Assembly: GCA_009783355.1 (NCBI GenBank)
Contig: WRHH01000014.1
Coordinates: 1 to 54,034, forward strand
Source of the DNA: Synergistaceae bacterium
GTDB lineage: Bacteria > Synergistota > Synergistia > Synergistales > Aminobacteriaceae
Direction of reading: 5' to 3'
DNA length: 54,034 nucleotides
This document shows, in pieces, positions 26,187 through 35,540 of the stretch; the stretch's first letter is position 1; every line of letters starts with the position of its first letter. The position numbers and the translations under genes were made by a program. Below the pieces are notes generated by a model. That model did no database searches. It was not told the DNA's origin and saw only the letters and a list, made by a program, of their open reading frames with translations.

Positions 26187-27652
26187 TTCTCCACCTCCTC
26201 AAAACAAGTTCCGCCAATAAACTCGCGTAACACAGAGTTGTTCGGTATATTTTCCGCACTCATTGAAGGAACAAATTTCAGCAAACGCTGCAAACGTAAA
26301 ACTTCGTTAAAAACAGGAGAAGACTCAGGAACTGAATGTAGAAGAGGTATTACATAATTCTTTATAACCGCAAGTTCATAAGGCAGCGAAGAGTTAAAAA
26401 CCTTATCCGCCATGTATTGATATGGGAAAACATATCGCGCGGCGCCTGACACGACCTTCGGCCATACCATAAGCGTATTCTCAGCTTTATAGCCTCTGGT
26501 TCTGTTATCCCGGATCATCCGTCGCAACAACCTGTTATCGCTTGTACTGGTACGATTATACGGGTCAAGGCATATACCCGTCATGGGAGCGGCAAATATT
26601 GCGAAGAGTGATTCCGAAGGAATCTGTTCCAATATTTTGCTGTTAAGCCCGTGAATTCCTTCCATTATCAGCACGTCATCTTCATCAAGCCTTATTTTCT
26701 TTCCCTTATACTTTTTCCCCGCTATGAAATCAAATCGAGGCGTTTCGACCTCTTCACCTTTCAACATTCTTGAAAGGTTATCTCTTAGAAGGCTAATGTC
26801 CAAAGCTTCCGGCGCCTCAAAGTTTGGTTCTCCATCCGCGCCTATTGGCGTCTCTTCCCTGTCATGAAAGTAGTTGTCCATTGGCAATGTGACAGGGCGT
26901 TTTCCGCAAACGTGAAGCTGAATTTTAAGCCTCTCAGAAAACGTTGTTTTCCCGGAACTTGAAGGACCCGCAATAGTTACAATCCTGGCGCCTTTTTTTG
27001 AAATAGCATCAGCAATACCTGCTATTTCCTGAGAATGAAAAGCTTCTGAGACAAGCACCAAGTGTTTTCCCTCGCCGTTATTTATTGCTCTATGCAAGCT
27101 GTTCATGTAACTTACGCCAAGAACTTTAAGCCAGTTTGCATATCCCAGAAACGCATGGGATAATCTTTCAGTCGCATATGAGGTGTAGAATGGAAGCAGT
27201 TCTTTTCCTTCTTCATCAGGGAATTGCAAACAAAATCCGGATGCAAAACGGAAAAGTTTAAACAAATTAAGATGTTTTGACGATTTAACAAGCGGAGAGT
27301 AGAAGTAGCCGCATGAATCTTGAAAGTAATATACATCAACAGGGTCTACCCAAGCCAATCCCATAAGGTCGGCGAGTTCTCTCTGTCCTTGCTTTTCGAG
27401 GATTGAACGGGCTTCATTCAAGGACATCATCCTTTTTTCAAACGGAATATCCTTGTCAATAACGCCATTCATATACTCTGTTAATCTATTAATCTCCTCG
27501 TCCGATATATTTCCTCCATCTTGAAATTCCCAGTAGTAGGCATCGCTTATGGAATGTCTTAGGGCTATATCCCGGTTAAGCAGCTGCCTGCAAGCCACGA
27601 TTAGCAAAAAACTCAAAGAATTACGATAAGAAGCAGAATCAAGTTCTTGCAC
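26183..27652 (-). CDS. nucleoside (uridine-type) kinase with N-terminal ThrRS-like domain
   Basis: A 489-residue protein. The first ~200 residues resemble the threonyl/alanyl-tRNA synthetase second additional domain found fused to kinases in this family. The kinase half has the P-loop VTIAGPSSSGKTTFSERL, LPMDNYFHDREETP, FEAPEALDISLLRDNL, the IMEGIHGLNSKI Walker-B-like segment and the RLLRRMIRDNRTRGY lid. Members are annotated as uridine kinase-like; the true substrate is not fixed. It follows ribF by 15 bases and overlaps the phosphate transporter gene. Confidence 0.88.
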   Translation of the reverse strand: MQELDSASYRNSLSFLLIVACRQLLNRDIALRHSISDAYYWEFQDGGNISDEEINRLTEYMNGVIDKDIPFEKRMMSLNEARSILEKQGQRELADLMGLAWVDPVDVYYFQDSCGYFYSPLVKSSKHLNLFKLFRFASGFCLQFPDEEGKELLPFYTSYATERLSHAFLGYANWLKVLGVSYMNSLHRAINNGEGKHLVLVSEAFHSQEIAGIADAISKKGARIVTIAGPSSSGKTTFSERLKIQLHVCGKRPVTLPMDNYFHDREETPIGADGEPNFEAPEALDISLLRDNLSRMLKGEEVETPRFDFIAGKKYKGKKIRLDEDDVLIMEGIHGLNSKILEQIPSESLFAIFAAPMTGICLDPYNRTSTSDNRLLRRMIRDNRTRGYKAENTLMVWPKVVSGAARYVFPYQYMADKVFNSSLPYELAVIKNYVIPLLHSVPESSPVFNEVLRLQRLLKFVPSMSAENIPNNSVLREFIGGTCFEEVEK

Positions 27653-27667
27653 TGAAATTCACCTCTT

Positions 27668-28633
27668 CTATGATGTTTTGTTGTCTCCATTATCCAAGCT
27701 ATTGTAAGCATTCATAAGTTCATGATAAAGCCCGTTGCTCAGGCTGCGATTGCTGTTAAACACAAGAACAGCCTTTTCAACGCATAGTTTTATATCTCGC
27801 ACAAGTTCAGATTCATTATTGAATTTCAGGGGCGGGCGTAGAAACTCCTCCAAAAAAACAGTTACCCGGGCGCCGTACAAATCCCCGCTGAAATCCTTAA
27901 TATGAACTTCAACCCGCGCTTCGCCAGCATCACGAAACATTGGCGGCACTCCAACAAATAACGCTCCTGCTCTCCATTCATTGTTCACTAAAACAGAGAC
28001 GGCATAAACTCCTTCTGCGGGAAGCATTTTTTCGATCGAAGTCAGAATATTAACCGTGGGAAATCCCAACCTCGTTCCCCGTTTTTCTCCATGTACTACT
28101 ATACCACTTATGGGGCAAGGGAACTTCAGCGCGTTGCGTAAAACGTCAGCTTTTCCATCTTTGAACCACTCGCGCAAAATACATGTGGAAATTTTGTTTC
28201 CTATTTCCGGCCCCTCCGAATATTTTACTACCTCTATTATCGAATATATCAATTCTTTATCAAAACAAATTTTTCTGATAGAAGAGCTATCTCCGAGGGC
28301 GTCGCGTCCAAATCTGAAGTCTTCTCCGACAACTATTCCGCTTATCGAATATTCCTTGCGCAACATTTCCAGAAAGCCTTCCGGATGCATATGGCAAACC
28401 TGCTCAAATGGCAAAACAATAATCTCAGGTATCCTTAAGTATTTCGCTTCGGCAGATTTTTCATATTCGGAGAATAATAGTTTTGCATTCCTGTTAAAAT
28501 AAACGTCAGGGTGCGGAGAAAATGTAACTAACGCCCAACCAGTTTTATTCTTGCGCGCAAGCTTCTCCGCTTCCTCTAAAAGAGCGCGGTGTCCCGCATG
28601 AAAACCATCAAACGCTCCTATTACCGCTATCAT
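27668..28633 (-). CDS. ribF: bifunctional riboflavin kinase / FAD synthetase
   Basis: A 321-residue enzyme that makes FMN and then FAD. The N-terminal adenylyltransferase domain has GAFDGFHAGHRALL (the HxGH motif) and FSPHPDV, and VVGEDFRFGRDALG. The C-terminal kinase domain has GIVVHGEKRGTRLGFPTVNI and VEVHIKDFSGDLYGARVTV. Length and order are normal. It begins three bases after the truB stop, as in many bacteria, at the end of the nusA-infB operon. Confidence 0.95.
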   Translation of the reverse strand: MIAVIGAFDGFHAGHRALLEEAEKLARKNKTGWALVTFSPHPDVYFNRNAKLLFSEYEKSAEAKYLRIPEIIVLPFEQVCHMHPEGFLEMLRKEYSISGIVVGEDFRFGRDALGDSSSIRKICFDKELIYSIIEVVKYSEGPEIGNKISTCILREWFKDGKADVLRNALKFPCPISGIVVHGEKRGTRLGFPTVNILTSIEKMLPAEGVYAVSVLVNNEWRAGALFVGVPPMFRDAGEARVEVHIKDFSGDLYGARVTVFLEEFLRPPLKFNNESELVRDIKLCVEKAVLVFNSNRSLSNGLYHELMNAYNSLDNGDNKTS

Positions 28634-28636
28634 TTA

Positions 28637-29542
28637 TTATTTCCTGATGTTCACGCGAGGGATTATGTGTGGAATACCTTCGTCGCTTCTTATTTCCGCA
28701 AAACCAAAAAGCGCCTTCCCTATCAATGCAACATGCTTAGTAGCGCTGATTTCTCCTGCAGCAAATTCGCCTGCATCGCGCAATGGGACTCTTAGCCCGT
28801 TCAGGAGCCTCTCTTCAGCTTCGCTACGGAGAAATACATGATCATAAAACATCCCTACGCTCTCAACAGGCAATAACCCTTCGAGAGATAAATCCTCCAA
28901 GCCGCAAGCGTTGTTAAGGGAGAAATTACCGACGGAAAGCCTCGTAAGCTTCTTGACATGCCCTCCGCAGCCAAGCATTCTCCCAATATCGCGGGCAATG
29001 CTACGGATGTATGTCCCTTTGCCGCAACGCACTTTAATTTCAAATTCGCCGCCCAGAACTGGAGACGTCCTTTTTATACTATGGACAAATACAGAACGCG
29101 CGGAAAGAGATAGAATTCTTTCCGCACCATTATTCTTGTTTATTGAACGCGCTATGCGATGAGCGGATATCCCTCCGATTTTTATCGCGGATATCGCAGG
29201 AGGAACCTGCATTATTTCACCAATAAAATTGTTGAGAACCGAATCTACATCCACTTCACTTATGTTGTCCGCATTTCCGCGCTTGACAATTTCTCCCGAG
29301 GCATCCGCAGTATCAGTTTCAGCGCCGAGACTTACGACTGAGGTATAAATTTTCGGCAGGAGCATAACGTAATCCGAAATCCTCGTTGCGCTCCCAAGAA
29401 GCATAACCAACAGTCCGCTCGCTGTAGAATCAAGCGTTCCTGCATGTCCTGTTTTTTCCTTAAAATGTCGCTTAACGCGCGTAACGCAATCGGTACTCCT
29501 TGTTCCTTCAGGTTTATTCACCAGCAGTATCCCGCTCGGCAT
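28637..29542 (-). CDS. truB: tRNA pseudouridine-55 synthase
   Basis: TruB makes the T-loop pseudouridine at position 55 of tRNAs. The 301-residue protein starts MPSGILLVNKPEGTRS and carries the catalytic aspartate in GHAGTLDSTASGLL, the RVxxG-type SVVSLGAETDTADASG segment and VRCGKGTYIRSIARDIG, with a C-terminal PUA-like part. I chose ATG 29542 because GAGG lies six bases upstream and the N-terminus fits the family; TTG 29554 is an alternative. It overlaps the end of nrnA by about 29 bases. Confidence 0.95.
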   Translation of the reverse strand: MPSGILLVNKPEGTRSTDCVTRVKRHFKEKTGHAGTLDSTASGLLVMLLGSATRISDYVMLLPKIYTSVVSLGAETDTADASGEIVKRGNADNISEVDVDSVLNNFIGEIMQVPPAISAIKIGGISAHRIARSINKNNGAERILSLSARSVFVHSIKRTSPVLGGEFEIKVRCGKGTYIRSIARDIGRMLGCGGHVKKLTRLSVGNFSLNNACGLEDLSLEGLLPVESVGMFYDHVFLRSEAEERLLNGLRVPLRDAGEFAAGEISATKHVALIGKALFGFAEIRSDEGIPHIIPRVNIRK

Positions 29543-30515
29543 ATTCATCCTCAATTGTATTTAAAACCATTCGAATAACTTCATTAATTGATTTTCTGCA
29601 AACTGAGCCTGCAGCAAGCTCATGCCCCCCGCCGCCAAGTTTTCTTGCTATTTTACCGGCGGAAACGCTTCCCTTAATACTCCGCAAACCTACTCGAACC
29701 TGCATGGGTTCCTCAACTATTAATGCAGCTACTTCTACTCCATGAATAAATAATATATGGTTGACTAAAAACTCTGTTTCGCTCCTATCTGCTCCTGTAG
29801 AGCGAAAATCATCAATGGTAAGATAAGTGAAACCTATTTGTTTCTTTTTTCCGGCAAGTTGCATCTTGGACATCGCAATGCCCCAAAGATGCATTCCTTC
29901 TATAGTCCTGTTGCCTCGTACGGCAAGGTTTATAAAATTCGGGTCTATATCGTTTTCGAGAAGATCGGCAGCGATATAGTGAGTGTATTTTCTTGTATTG
30001 CTGAAAGAGAAGTTTCCAGTATCCGTTATTAATCCGGTATATAATCCGATAGCTATTTCCTTTGTAACATTCCAATTCTGTGACCTCATAAAACTCCAAA
30101 TAATCTCACATGTTGAGGAAGCTTCATGTTCAATATGATGGTATGTACCATATCTCATATTGTCAGCGTGATGGTCTATGTTGATAATTTTCCATTGATC
30201 GTGCCGGCCTCCAACAGCCCTATCCAAAGTAGATATATCAATACAAATAAAAAGCGGCTCTTTCCCTTTAAAACTATCAAGGTCAATCCAGCTGCTTTTT
30301 ATGTAATTCTCAGTGTGCGGTAAAAACTTGTAAGATAATGGAATACTGCCTTCTCCACCCCAAGATACGCGTTTTCCTCTATTGATTCCGGCGGTATAAA
30401 TAGCGCTCGCGCCTCCCAAAGTATCGCCGTCAGGCTTTACATGAGAGAGCACGTACCAATACTCATGAGAATCAAGTATAGCCTCCATCTCGGGGTAGTT
30501 AATTTCATGTCCCAT
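29514..30515 (-). CDS. nrnA: DHH-family oligoribonuclease / pAp phosphatase (NrnA-like)
   Basis: A 333-residue DHH-DHHA1 phosphoesterase. The metal site is seen in SHVKPDGDTLGGASA, ICIDIST, NIDHHADN and TGLITDTGNFSFSN; the DHHA1 domain ends in GKIARKLGGGGHELAAG. NrnA proteins degrade nano-RNAs and 3'-phosphoadenosine-5'-phosphate. It sits between rbfA and truB, its usual place in many phyla. I chose ATG 30515 (a GGAT site about nine bases upstream), overlapping the end of rbfA by 11 bases; a longer frame from 30560 is possible. Confidence 0.93.
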   Translation of the reverse strand: MGHEINYPEMEAILDSHEYWYVLSHVKPDGDTLGGASAIYTAGINRGKRVSWGGEGSIPLSYKFLPHTENYIKSSWIDLDSFKGKEPLFICIDISTLDRAVGGRHDQWKIINIDHHADNMRYGTYHHIEHEASSTCEIIWSFMRSQNWNVTKEIAIGLYTGLITDTGNFSFSNTRKYTHYIAADLLENDIDPNFINLAVRGNRTIEGMHLWGIAMSKMQLAGKKKQIGFTYLTIDDFRSTGADRSETEFLVNHILFIHGVEVAALIVEEPMQVRVGLRSIKGSVSAGKIARKLGGGGHELAAGSVCRKSINEVIRMVLNTIEDEYAERDTAGE

Positions 30516-30879
30516 CAGAATCGCTATCCGTTTCTTCAGATTTGATAGCAAGAGAATCAAGCAACGAGTCTATCCTCCGCCCGTAGTCCTGGCTTGTATC
30601 AATACAAAACTCAAGCTGAGGGGTCGTACGAAGATACATTCTTTCCCCCATCAACTTTCTTAACTGACCTGCTGCAGACTTCAACGCTTCATGAGTTAAC
30701 TCCCGTTTTTCCTCATTAAGCGTTGTAAACCAAACCTTTGCATGTTTCAGGTCTTTGGTGCAATTAACAGAAGTAATGACAGCATCCTTAACTGTATCGT
30801 CCTTTATTGAAAATTCCAGCAGATAAACAATCTCCCTCAAGAGTTCTTTGTTTACCCGCTCCATTCTGAAGCTGCTCAT
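30505..30879 (-). CDS. rbfA: 30S ribosome-binding factor A
   Basis: A 124-residue KH-like protein that helps mature the 5' end of 16S rRNA and cold adaptation. It begins [20 protein letters not shown] and contains the family block DLKHAKVWFTT...LRKLMGERMYLRTTPQLEF. The start codon overlaps the infB stop (ATGA), and the gene overlaps nrnA at its 3' end, so translation is coupled. Confidence 0.95.
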   Translation of the reverse strand: MSSFRMERVNKELLREIVYLLEFSIKDDTVKDAVITSVNCTKDLKHAKVWFTTLNEEKRELTHEALKSAAGQLRKLMGERMYLRTTPQLEFCIDTSQDYGRRIDSLLDSLAIKSEETDSDSDGT

Positions 30880-32930
30880 TGCAAGTGACGTTTTTCCTCA
30901 AGAATCTCATAGGCTTCAAGGATATCCTCTTCCTCAAAGTCTTGAAATCCTGCAAGGTTTATTCCACATTCAAGCCCCGCTCTAACTTCTCTTACTTCAT
31001 CTTTAATTCGTCTCAAGCTTGAAATTCCGCCATCCCAAAGAACAATCCCCCCGCGAACGACCCTTACTCTCGATGTCCTGCGAATTATCCCTGACTTTAC
31101 GTAACACCCAGCTACCTTACCAATTTTAGGCACTCTAAACACTTTACGAATTTCGACCTCTCCAAGCGATTCTTCGCGAAGAGTTGGCTTTAGCAGCCCT
31201 TCAAGCGCTGATTTAACGTCCTCTATCGCGTTGTATATTATGTCGTAAAACCTTATCTCAATTTCATTCTCTTCCGCAATTTTTTTTGCGTTTACATCCG
31301 GGCGAACATTGAAACCAATAATAACCGCGTTTGCAGCGGTCGCTAGAGTAACGTCCGCTTCTGATATTCTCCCGACGCCCTTGTGTAAAATATTTATACC
31401 AACTTCGTTTGTACCCAATTTTTCAAGCGAAGTGCTGAGAGCTTCTGCCGAGCCCTGTACATCGCATTTTACAACCAGATTAAGACGCGGCATTTCTCCT
31501 TCTTTCATCTGAGAAAATATCCCTTCAAGGGAAGCTCTGCGATTAATATTAAGAACAGTTGCTTCCTGCTGCTTCTTTGATAGCATTTCACGAGCTTCGC
31601 GTTCGCTATCGACCGATACAAACTTTTCTCCTGGCTGAGGGACGGAGGCAAGTCCCAATATTTCGACTGGAGTGCTTGGCCCTGCCTTATCCGTTGGTTT
31701 ACCCGACGCGTCCACAAGCGCGCGGATTTTACCCCATGCGGTATCAAATATGATTACATCTCCGCGGCGTAAAGTACCGTTCTGTACGACGACCGTAGCT
31801 ACCGGACCTTTTCCTTTATCAAGTTCCGCTTCAATAACGACGCCGGATGGCTCTGCAGTAGGGTCTGCTTTCAGTTCCTGCATTTCTGCAACAAGAAGCA
31901 ACATTTCGAGCAGGTTTGGCAAGCCTTCGCCAAATTTAGCGGAAACATCAACCATTATCACATCTCCACCCCACTCTTCAGGCACAAGCCCGACGTCCGA
32001 CAGCTGCTGCCGTACTCTGTCAGGCCTCGCTGAAGGCTTATCGACCTTATTTACGGCAACTACTATCGGGACTCCAGCCGCTTTAACATGGGCGATAGCT
32101 TCCCTTGTCTGAGGCATTATTCCATCATCAGCCGCAACGACCAGGATAACTACATCGGTAGCCTGAGCTCCCCGCGCGCGCATTGCAGTAAAAGCTTCGT
32201 GTCCCGGCGTATCCAGAAAAACGATCTTTTTTCCGTCATGCTTTACAACTGAAGCTCCTATGTGTTGGGTTATTCCGCCCGCTTCCCGTTTTGTTACATT
32301 CGTATTTCGGATGCTGTCAAGCAACGTAGTTTTGCCATGGTCAACATGTCCCATAACTGCAACAATCGGCGCTCGTGGTAAAAGTGCGCCCTTTGGCTGA
32401 TGCTTTTTCTTGCCCGGGTGTTTTGGTTGGGGGGTAATCTCTTTTCGCGGTTCAACAACTACTTCTTTTTCAAAACGCACATTATATTTTTCTGAAAAAA
32501 TATCAAGCACTTTGTCATCAGCGGTTGCAGTAGCCGCCAACATCAATCCTTTGGAAATAAGCGTTTTTACTGCTTCGGCTGCAGATATGCCTATAGCTTC
32601 AGCAACATCACGTATTGAAGGTAAAGGCTTTATTTTCTTTACTCTTTTAGCGGCAGGCTGAGCATATTCAGGAGTTAATTGAGCAACAGGAGCAACTTTA
32701 GATTCTTCTGTCAATTCTTCACGAAAGCTTTTCTTGTCTGTTTTTGTTTTCTTATGAGAATCCACAGTGTCCTTCTTGAGAACTTTTTTTCTCACAATCT
32801 CAACCATTTCATCATCCAAAGAACTCATATGCGATTTCACTTCAAAGTTAAGATCGGAGAGAATTTTCATCATCTCCTTGTTGTCCAGTTCCAGAATTTT
32901 GGCAAGTTCGTATATTCTCACTTTGCCCAA
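30876..32930 (-). CDS. infB: translation initiation factor IF-2
   Basis: A 684-residue GTPase that places initiator tRNA on the 30S subunit. Order: a short IF2_N domain ([20 protein letters not shown]), a second IF2_N-like domain (~130-170), a short basic linker, then the G domain with [29 protein letters not shown] and SAK, followed by domains II-IV ([20 protein letters not shown]). I chose TTG 32930, with AAGGAGG eight bases upstream, which starts exactly at the conserved domain; an ATG at 32948 is in frame but overlaps that site. Compared with longer IF-2 forms, the N-terminal linker is short. The start lies inside ylxQ. Confidence 0.96.
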   Translation of the reverse strand: MGKVRIYELAKILELDNKEMMKILSDLNFEVKSHMSSLDDEMVEIVRKKVLKKDTVDSHKKTKTDKKSFREELTEESKVAPVAQLTPEYAQPAAKRVKKIKPLPSIRDVAEAIGISAAEAVKTLISKGLMLAATATADDKVLDIFSEKYNVRFEKEVVVEPRKEITPQPKHPGKKKHQPKGALLPRAPIVAVMGHVDHGKTTLLDSIRNTNVTKREAGGITQHIGASVVKHDGKKIVFLDTPGHEAFTAMRARGAQATDVVILVVAADDGIMPQTREAIAHVKAAGVPIVVAVNKVDKPSARPDRVRQQLSDVGLVPEEWGGDVIMVDVSAKFGEGLPNLLEMLLLVAEMQELKADPTAEPSGVVIEAELDKGKGPVATVVVQNGTLRRGDVIIFDTAWGKIRALVDASGKPTDKAGPSTPVEILGLASVPQPGEKFVSVDSEREAREMLSKKQQEATVLNINRRASLEGIFSQMKEGEMPRLNLVVKCDVQGSAEALSTSLEKLGTNEVGINILHKGVGRISEADVTLATAANAVIIGFNVRPDVNAKKIAEENEIEIRFYDIIYNAIEDVKSALEGLLKPTLREESLGEVEIRKVFRVPKIGKVAGCYVKSGIIRRTSRVRVVRGGIVLWDGGISSLRRIKDEVREVRAGLECGINLAGFQDFEEEDILEAYEILEEKRHLQ

Positions 32931-33270
32931 AGGTAACGCCTCCTTCAATACTGCCCAAATGATTTAAACTGCTTTTTATTTTTGAAACAAAACCACTTCG
33001 TTCAGGCAACGCAACTACCACAGCTCTCGCTACTCCTATCGCGCGAGCAAGCCGTTCCATCGAAACGCCTTTTAAGACAGCGTAATCATCAGCGTACTTC
33101 ACAATGGACGCGTATGTTTTTTCGGATCTCACAGGAGCATCCTCAGGAAACATTATGAATAAATTCTCCCTGCGAGACAAGCTTGATTTTACACTATCCT
33201 GACCAATTATGAGTACACCTGCCCGTCTTGCCATGCCTAAAAGTGAAAGATTCTTTTCAATTATACACAC
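32848..33270 (-). CDS. ylxQ: L7Ae-family RNA-binding protein YlxQ
   Basis: A small RNA-binding protein of the L7Ae/L30e/Gadd45 fold: NLSLLGMARRAGVLIIGQDSV, then LFIMFPEDAP and LARAIGVARAVVVAL. The family length is about 100 residues. Here the frame gives 140 because its last ~28 codons run over the start of infB in another frame. That tail (for example [19 protein letters not shown]) looks like a shadow of infB. The GTG start at 33270 overlaps the end of ylxR. Position between ylxR and infB is the standard one. Confidence 0.88.
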   Translation of the reverse strand: MCIIEKNLSLLGMARRAGVLIIGQDSVKSSLSRRENLFIMFPEDAPVRSEKTYASIVKYADDYAVLKGVSMERLARAIGVARAVVVALPERSGFVSKIKSSLNHLGSIEGGVTFGQSENIRTCQNSGTGQQGDDENSLRS

Positions 33271-33518
33271 AACAAGTCCTCATAAATATTTTCTTCTATT
33301 CGCGCTTTTAGCGCTCTTTCAAACGCTTTGCTTTTTTTCGCTTTATCAATACATTCCTTATTTGCGCAAACCCAAGCTCCTCTGCCTTGAAGCTTTACTT
33401 CCGGATCAAATTTAATTGTCTTTACGCCATCATCACCGATTATCCTAACTACCTTTAAAAGCGCATCTCTATTAAATTTTCCACGGCAACCTACACAAGT
33501 ACGAAGTCTATTCTTCAT
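33261..33518 (-). CDS. rnpM: YlxR / RnpM RNA-binding protein
   Basis: An 85-residue YlxR-family protein with RTCVGCRGKFNRDALLKVVR and the conserved GRGAWVCANKECIDKA. In other bacteria it modulates RNase P and is called RnpM. The gene overlaps nusA upstream by four bases and ylxQ downstream by ten, so all three are translated together. Confidence 0.93.
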   Translation of the reverse strand: MKNRLRTCVGCRGKFNRDALLKVVRIIGDDGVKTIKFDPEVKLQGRGAWVCANKECIDKAKKSKAFERALKARIEENIYEDLLCV

Positions 33519-34630
33519 TTTGCTCCGTCTTCAGTAATATTTATATCATGAAAAATATCATACAATGTCGGCATTCTATCTATCTCAACCGCGCTTATGT
33601 CAATTTTCCATCCCGTAAGCCTGGCGGCAAGCCGAACGTTCTGTCCTGACTTTCCAATGGCGAGCGAGAGCTGGTCCGGATGAACAAGCACTAAAACTGC
33701 CTTGTCCTGATCAAGCGCAGGATCTATCTTGGATATTTTTGCCGGAGAAAGAGCGTTCTTTATATAAACAAAAGGATCGTTGCTCCAGACTATAACATCA
33801 ATTTTCTCTCCCATCAATTCTTTGCTTATCCCCTTAATCCTGGCGCCCTGATTCCCCACGCAGGCGCCTACAGGATCAACATTCGGGTCAAGAGAGTAAA
33901 CCGCTACTTTTGCCCGCCCTTCATCTTCACGTACAATATTTTTAATCTCAATAATTCCATCTTTTATCTCGGGAACTTCAAGTTCAAGTATCTTGCGAAG
34001 CAACCCCGGATGGGTGCGCGATACTATTATCCTTGGGCCTTTTGTTGTCTGCCTTACATCCAAGAGGAAAAATTTCATCCTCTCCCCAACTATATATTTT
34101 TCTCTGGAGATTCTCTCTTCACGCGGCAGTATCCCTTCAGAACGCTCGCTTAAGCGAACAACGACATGATCGTTTTCAGATTTTACAATAACGCCCGACA
34201 CCATTTCACCTATACGATTCGCAAACTCTTCAAATACTATCTGTCTCTCCGCATCCTTTAAGCGCTGAATAATTACCTGACGCGCCGTTTGAGCGGCTAT
34301 TCGTCCAAAATCTTCGGGGTTTTTTGGTATTTTAACAATCTCTCCAAGCTTAGGCTTAGGTTTTGCGGGAACACCGGCATTAACAGCGTCAGCTGCTGTC
34401 ATCTCCAAGTCCGGGTGGGCAACTAATTTCACAATTTTACGCGTTTCAAAAACAGAAATTGAACCATTCTCAATGTCAACAATAATTTCAGCTTCCTGTT
34501 CTCCTCCGCGGTATTTTTTATATGCAGAAATTAAAGCAGCTTCAAAGCTTGAGCGAATAAGCTCAGGAGGAAGCCCCCTCTCTTTTGTTAATTGAGTCAC
34601 TATACGCACAAAATCGCGCCCAAGCTGCAT
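33515..34630 (-). CDS. nusA: transcription termination/antitermination factor NusA
   Basis: NusA binds RNA polymerase and nascent RNA to control pausing and termination. The 371-residue protein has the N-terminal polymerase-binding domain (MQLGRDFVRIVTQLTKERGL), S1 domain (~135-200, VSGVIVKSENDHVVVRL), KH1 and KH2 (GACVGNQGARIKGISKEL and IGKSGQNVRLAARLTGWKID). It lacks the C-terminal acidic repeats of the E. coli form, as is usual outside proteobacteria. I chose ATG 34630: GGGAG sits seven bases upstream and the N-terminus then fits the family; the frame extends to 34660 within rimP. Confidence 0.96.
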   Translation of the reverse strand: MQLGRDFVRIVTQLTKERGLPPELIRSSFEAALISAYKKYRGGEQEAEIIVDIENGSISVFETRKIVKLVAHPDLEMTAADAVNAGVPAKPKPKLGEIVKIPKNPEDFGRIAAQTARQVIIQRLKDAERQIVFEEFANRIGEMVSGVIVKSENDHVVVRLSERSEGILPREERISREKYIVGERMKFFLLDVRQTTKGPRIIVSRTHPGLLRKILELEVPEIKDGIIEIKNIVREDEGRAKVAVYSLDPNVDPVGACVGNQGARIKGISKELMGEKIDVIVWSNDPFVYIKNALSPAKISKIDPALDQDKAVLVLVHPDQLSLAIGKSGQNVRLAARLTGWKIDISAVEIDRMPTLYDIFHDINITEDGAK

Positions 34631-34631
34631 T

Positions 34632-35162
34632 TCAAAACTCTCCCTTCTTATCCGCTTCATTTTGCCAAACGAGATTTGCCCGGCCTATATCCGCTATCGA
34701 AAATTTCTGTTCCATACCGTCACATTCCATAATTATATTTTCGCCTGAAACATCCACGCCAATAATTTTCCCGATTACAGTCTTCTTAGGCAAGATGCGC
34801 AGACGCGCCATATGCCCCGAAAAACGTGAATAATCCGCAGCTGTGAATAATGGACGTTCAATGCCCGGAGAACTGGTTTCCAATGTGTAGCGTTCAGTAA
34901 TCATTTCATCAAATTGCTCGTCAAGCATACGACTGACTTTTCTGGAAACTATTTCGCAATCTCTCACATTAATTCCGCCCATCAAGTCAAACAGTACTCT
35001 GAGTATCAGTTTTTCGGATTCCCTGACAAATGCAACTTGCACGCATTCGTAACCCAATTCCTCAATTATTTTTCTTATAGCCGCTTCAACAGACAACTTA
35101 ACAGAATGACTTATTGGGGATTTCTTTGGTTTCTGATTAAGTCTACTCTTGTTAGGTCTCAT
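34632..35162 (-). CDS. rimP: ribosome maturation factor RimP
   Basis: A 176-residue RimP, required for 30S assembly. Marks: the basic N-terminus, ELGYECVQVAFVRESEKLIL, the INVRDCEIVSRKVSRMLDE and ERYTLETSSPGIERPL blocks, and the SH3-like C-terminal domain. I chose ATG 35162, with GGGGGAA seven bases upstream; ATG 35213 has no such site. It is the first gene of the operon running to the phosphate transporter. A hairpin followed by a short T tract lies in its leader. Confidence 0.94.
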   Translation of the reverse strand: MRPNKSRLNQKPKKSPISHSVKLSVEAAIRKIIEELGYECVQVAFVRESEKLILRVLFDLMGGINVRDCEIVSRKVSRMLDEQFDEMITERYTLETSSPGIERPLFTAADYSRFSGHMARLRILPKKTVIGKIIGVDVSGENIIMECDGMEQKFSIADIGRANLVWQNEADKKGEF

Positions 35163-35221
35163 TTTATAATTCCCCCATGTTAAGACGCGTTCGGGCGTCC
35201 CGTTGTTTATCATAAAACAAA

Positions 35222-35249
35222 GAGAGTGGGCTTCTCTCTTCCCACTCTC
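35222..35249 (-). promoter_or_regulatory. hairpin in the rimP-nusA operon leader, possible attenuator
   Basis: gagagtggg (35222-35230) pairs perfectly with cccactctc (35241-35249) around a 10-base loop. On the minus strand, the stem is followed by TTTGTTTTA, then about 50 bases to the rimP start. No upstream minus-strand gene ends here, so it cannot be a terminator of a previous gene. It may attenuate the operon, which encodes NusA itself. Confidence 0.5.
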
Positions 35250-35381
35250 AAAAAATCCGCCCTGTGTTTCTATAACTAATTTTAGAATAAATAGTTTAAA
35301 AAGTAAAGCATAAAAACAAAAATCAATGCAAATGTTAGCAAAAATCTACAAAAAAACTATATGCAATATCACATCAAAATA

Positions 35382-35411
35382 TTAACAATTTTCATCCGTT
35401 GCGATTATAAT
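35382..35411 (+). promoter_or_regulatory. putative promoter of the secreted amidase
   Basis: TTAACA (35382-35387) and TATAAT (35406-35411) are 18 bases apart, a near-consensus pair. The leader to the amidase start (35541) is about 120 bases and includes a strong AAGAGGAGG site at about 35456-35466 followed only by a four-codon frame. The ribosome binding site of the amidase is AAGAAAGG close to its ATG. Confidence 0.6.
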
Positions 35412-35540
35412 AGAAGCGCTTGAGCACATTCAAAATGACATACTATTTCATATTCAAGAGGAGGAAACAAATTGAATAGAAGGTAGTTGTTATCTTTCAT
35501 TTTTGAATGAATCTAATATTTTAAGAAAGGTAGTGTATTT

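Noticed and set aside
35456-35485. Leader peptide before the amidase
   Set aside because: The strong AAGAGGAGG site is followed by a frame of only four codons, too short to support a peptide-based control.
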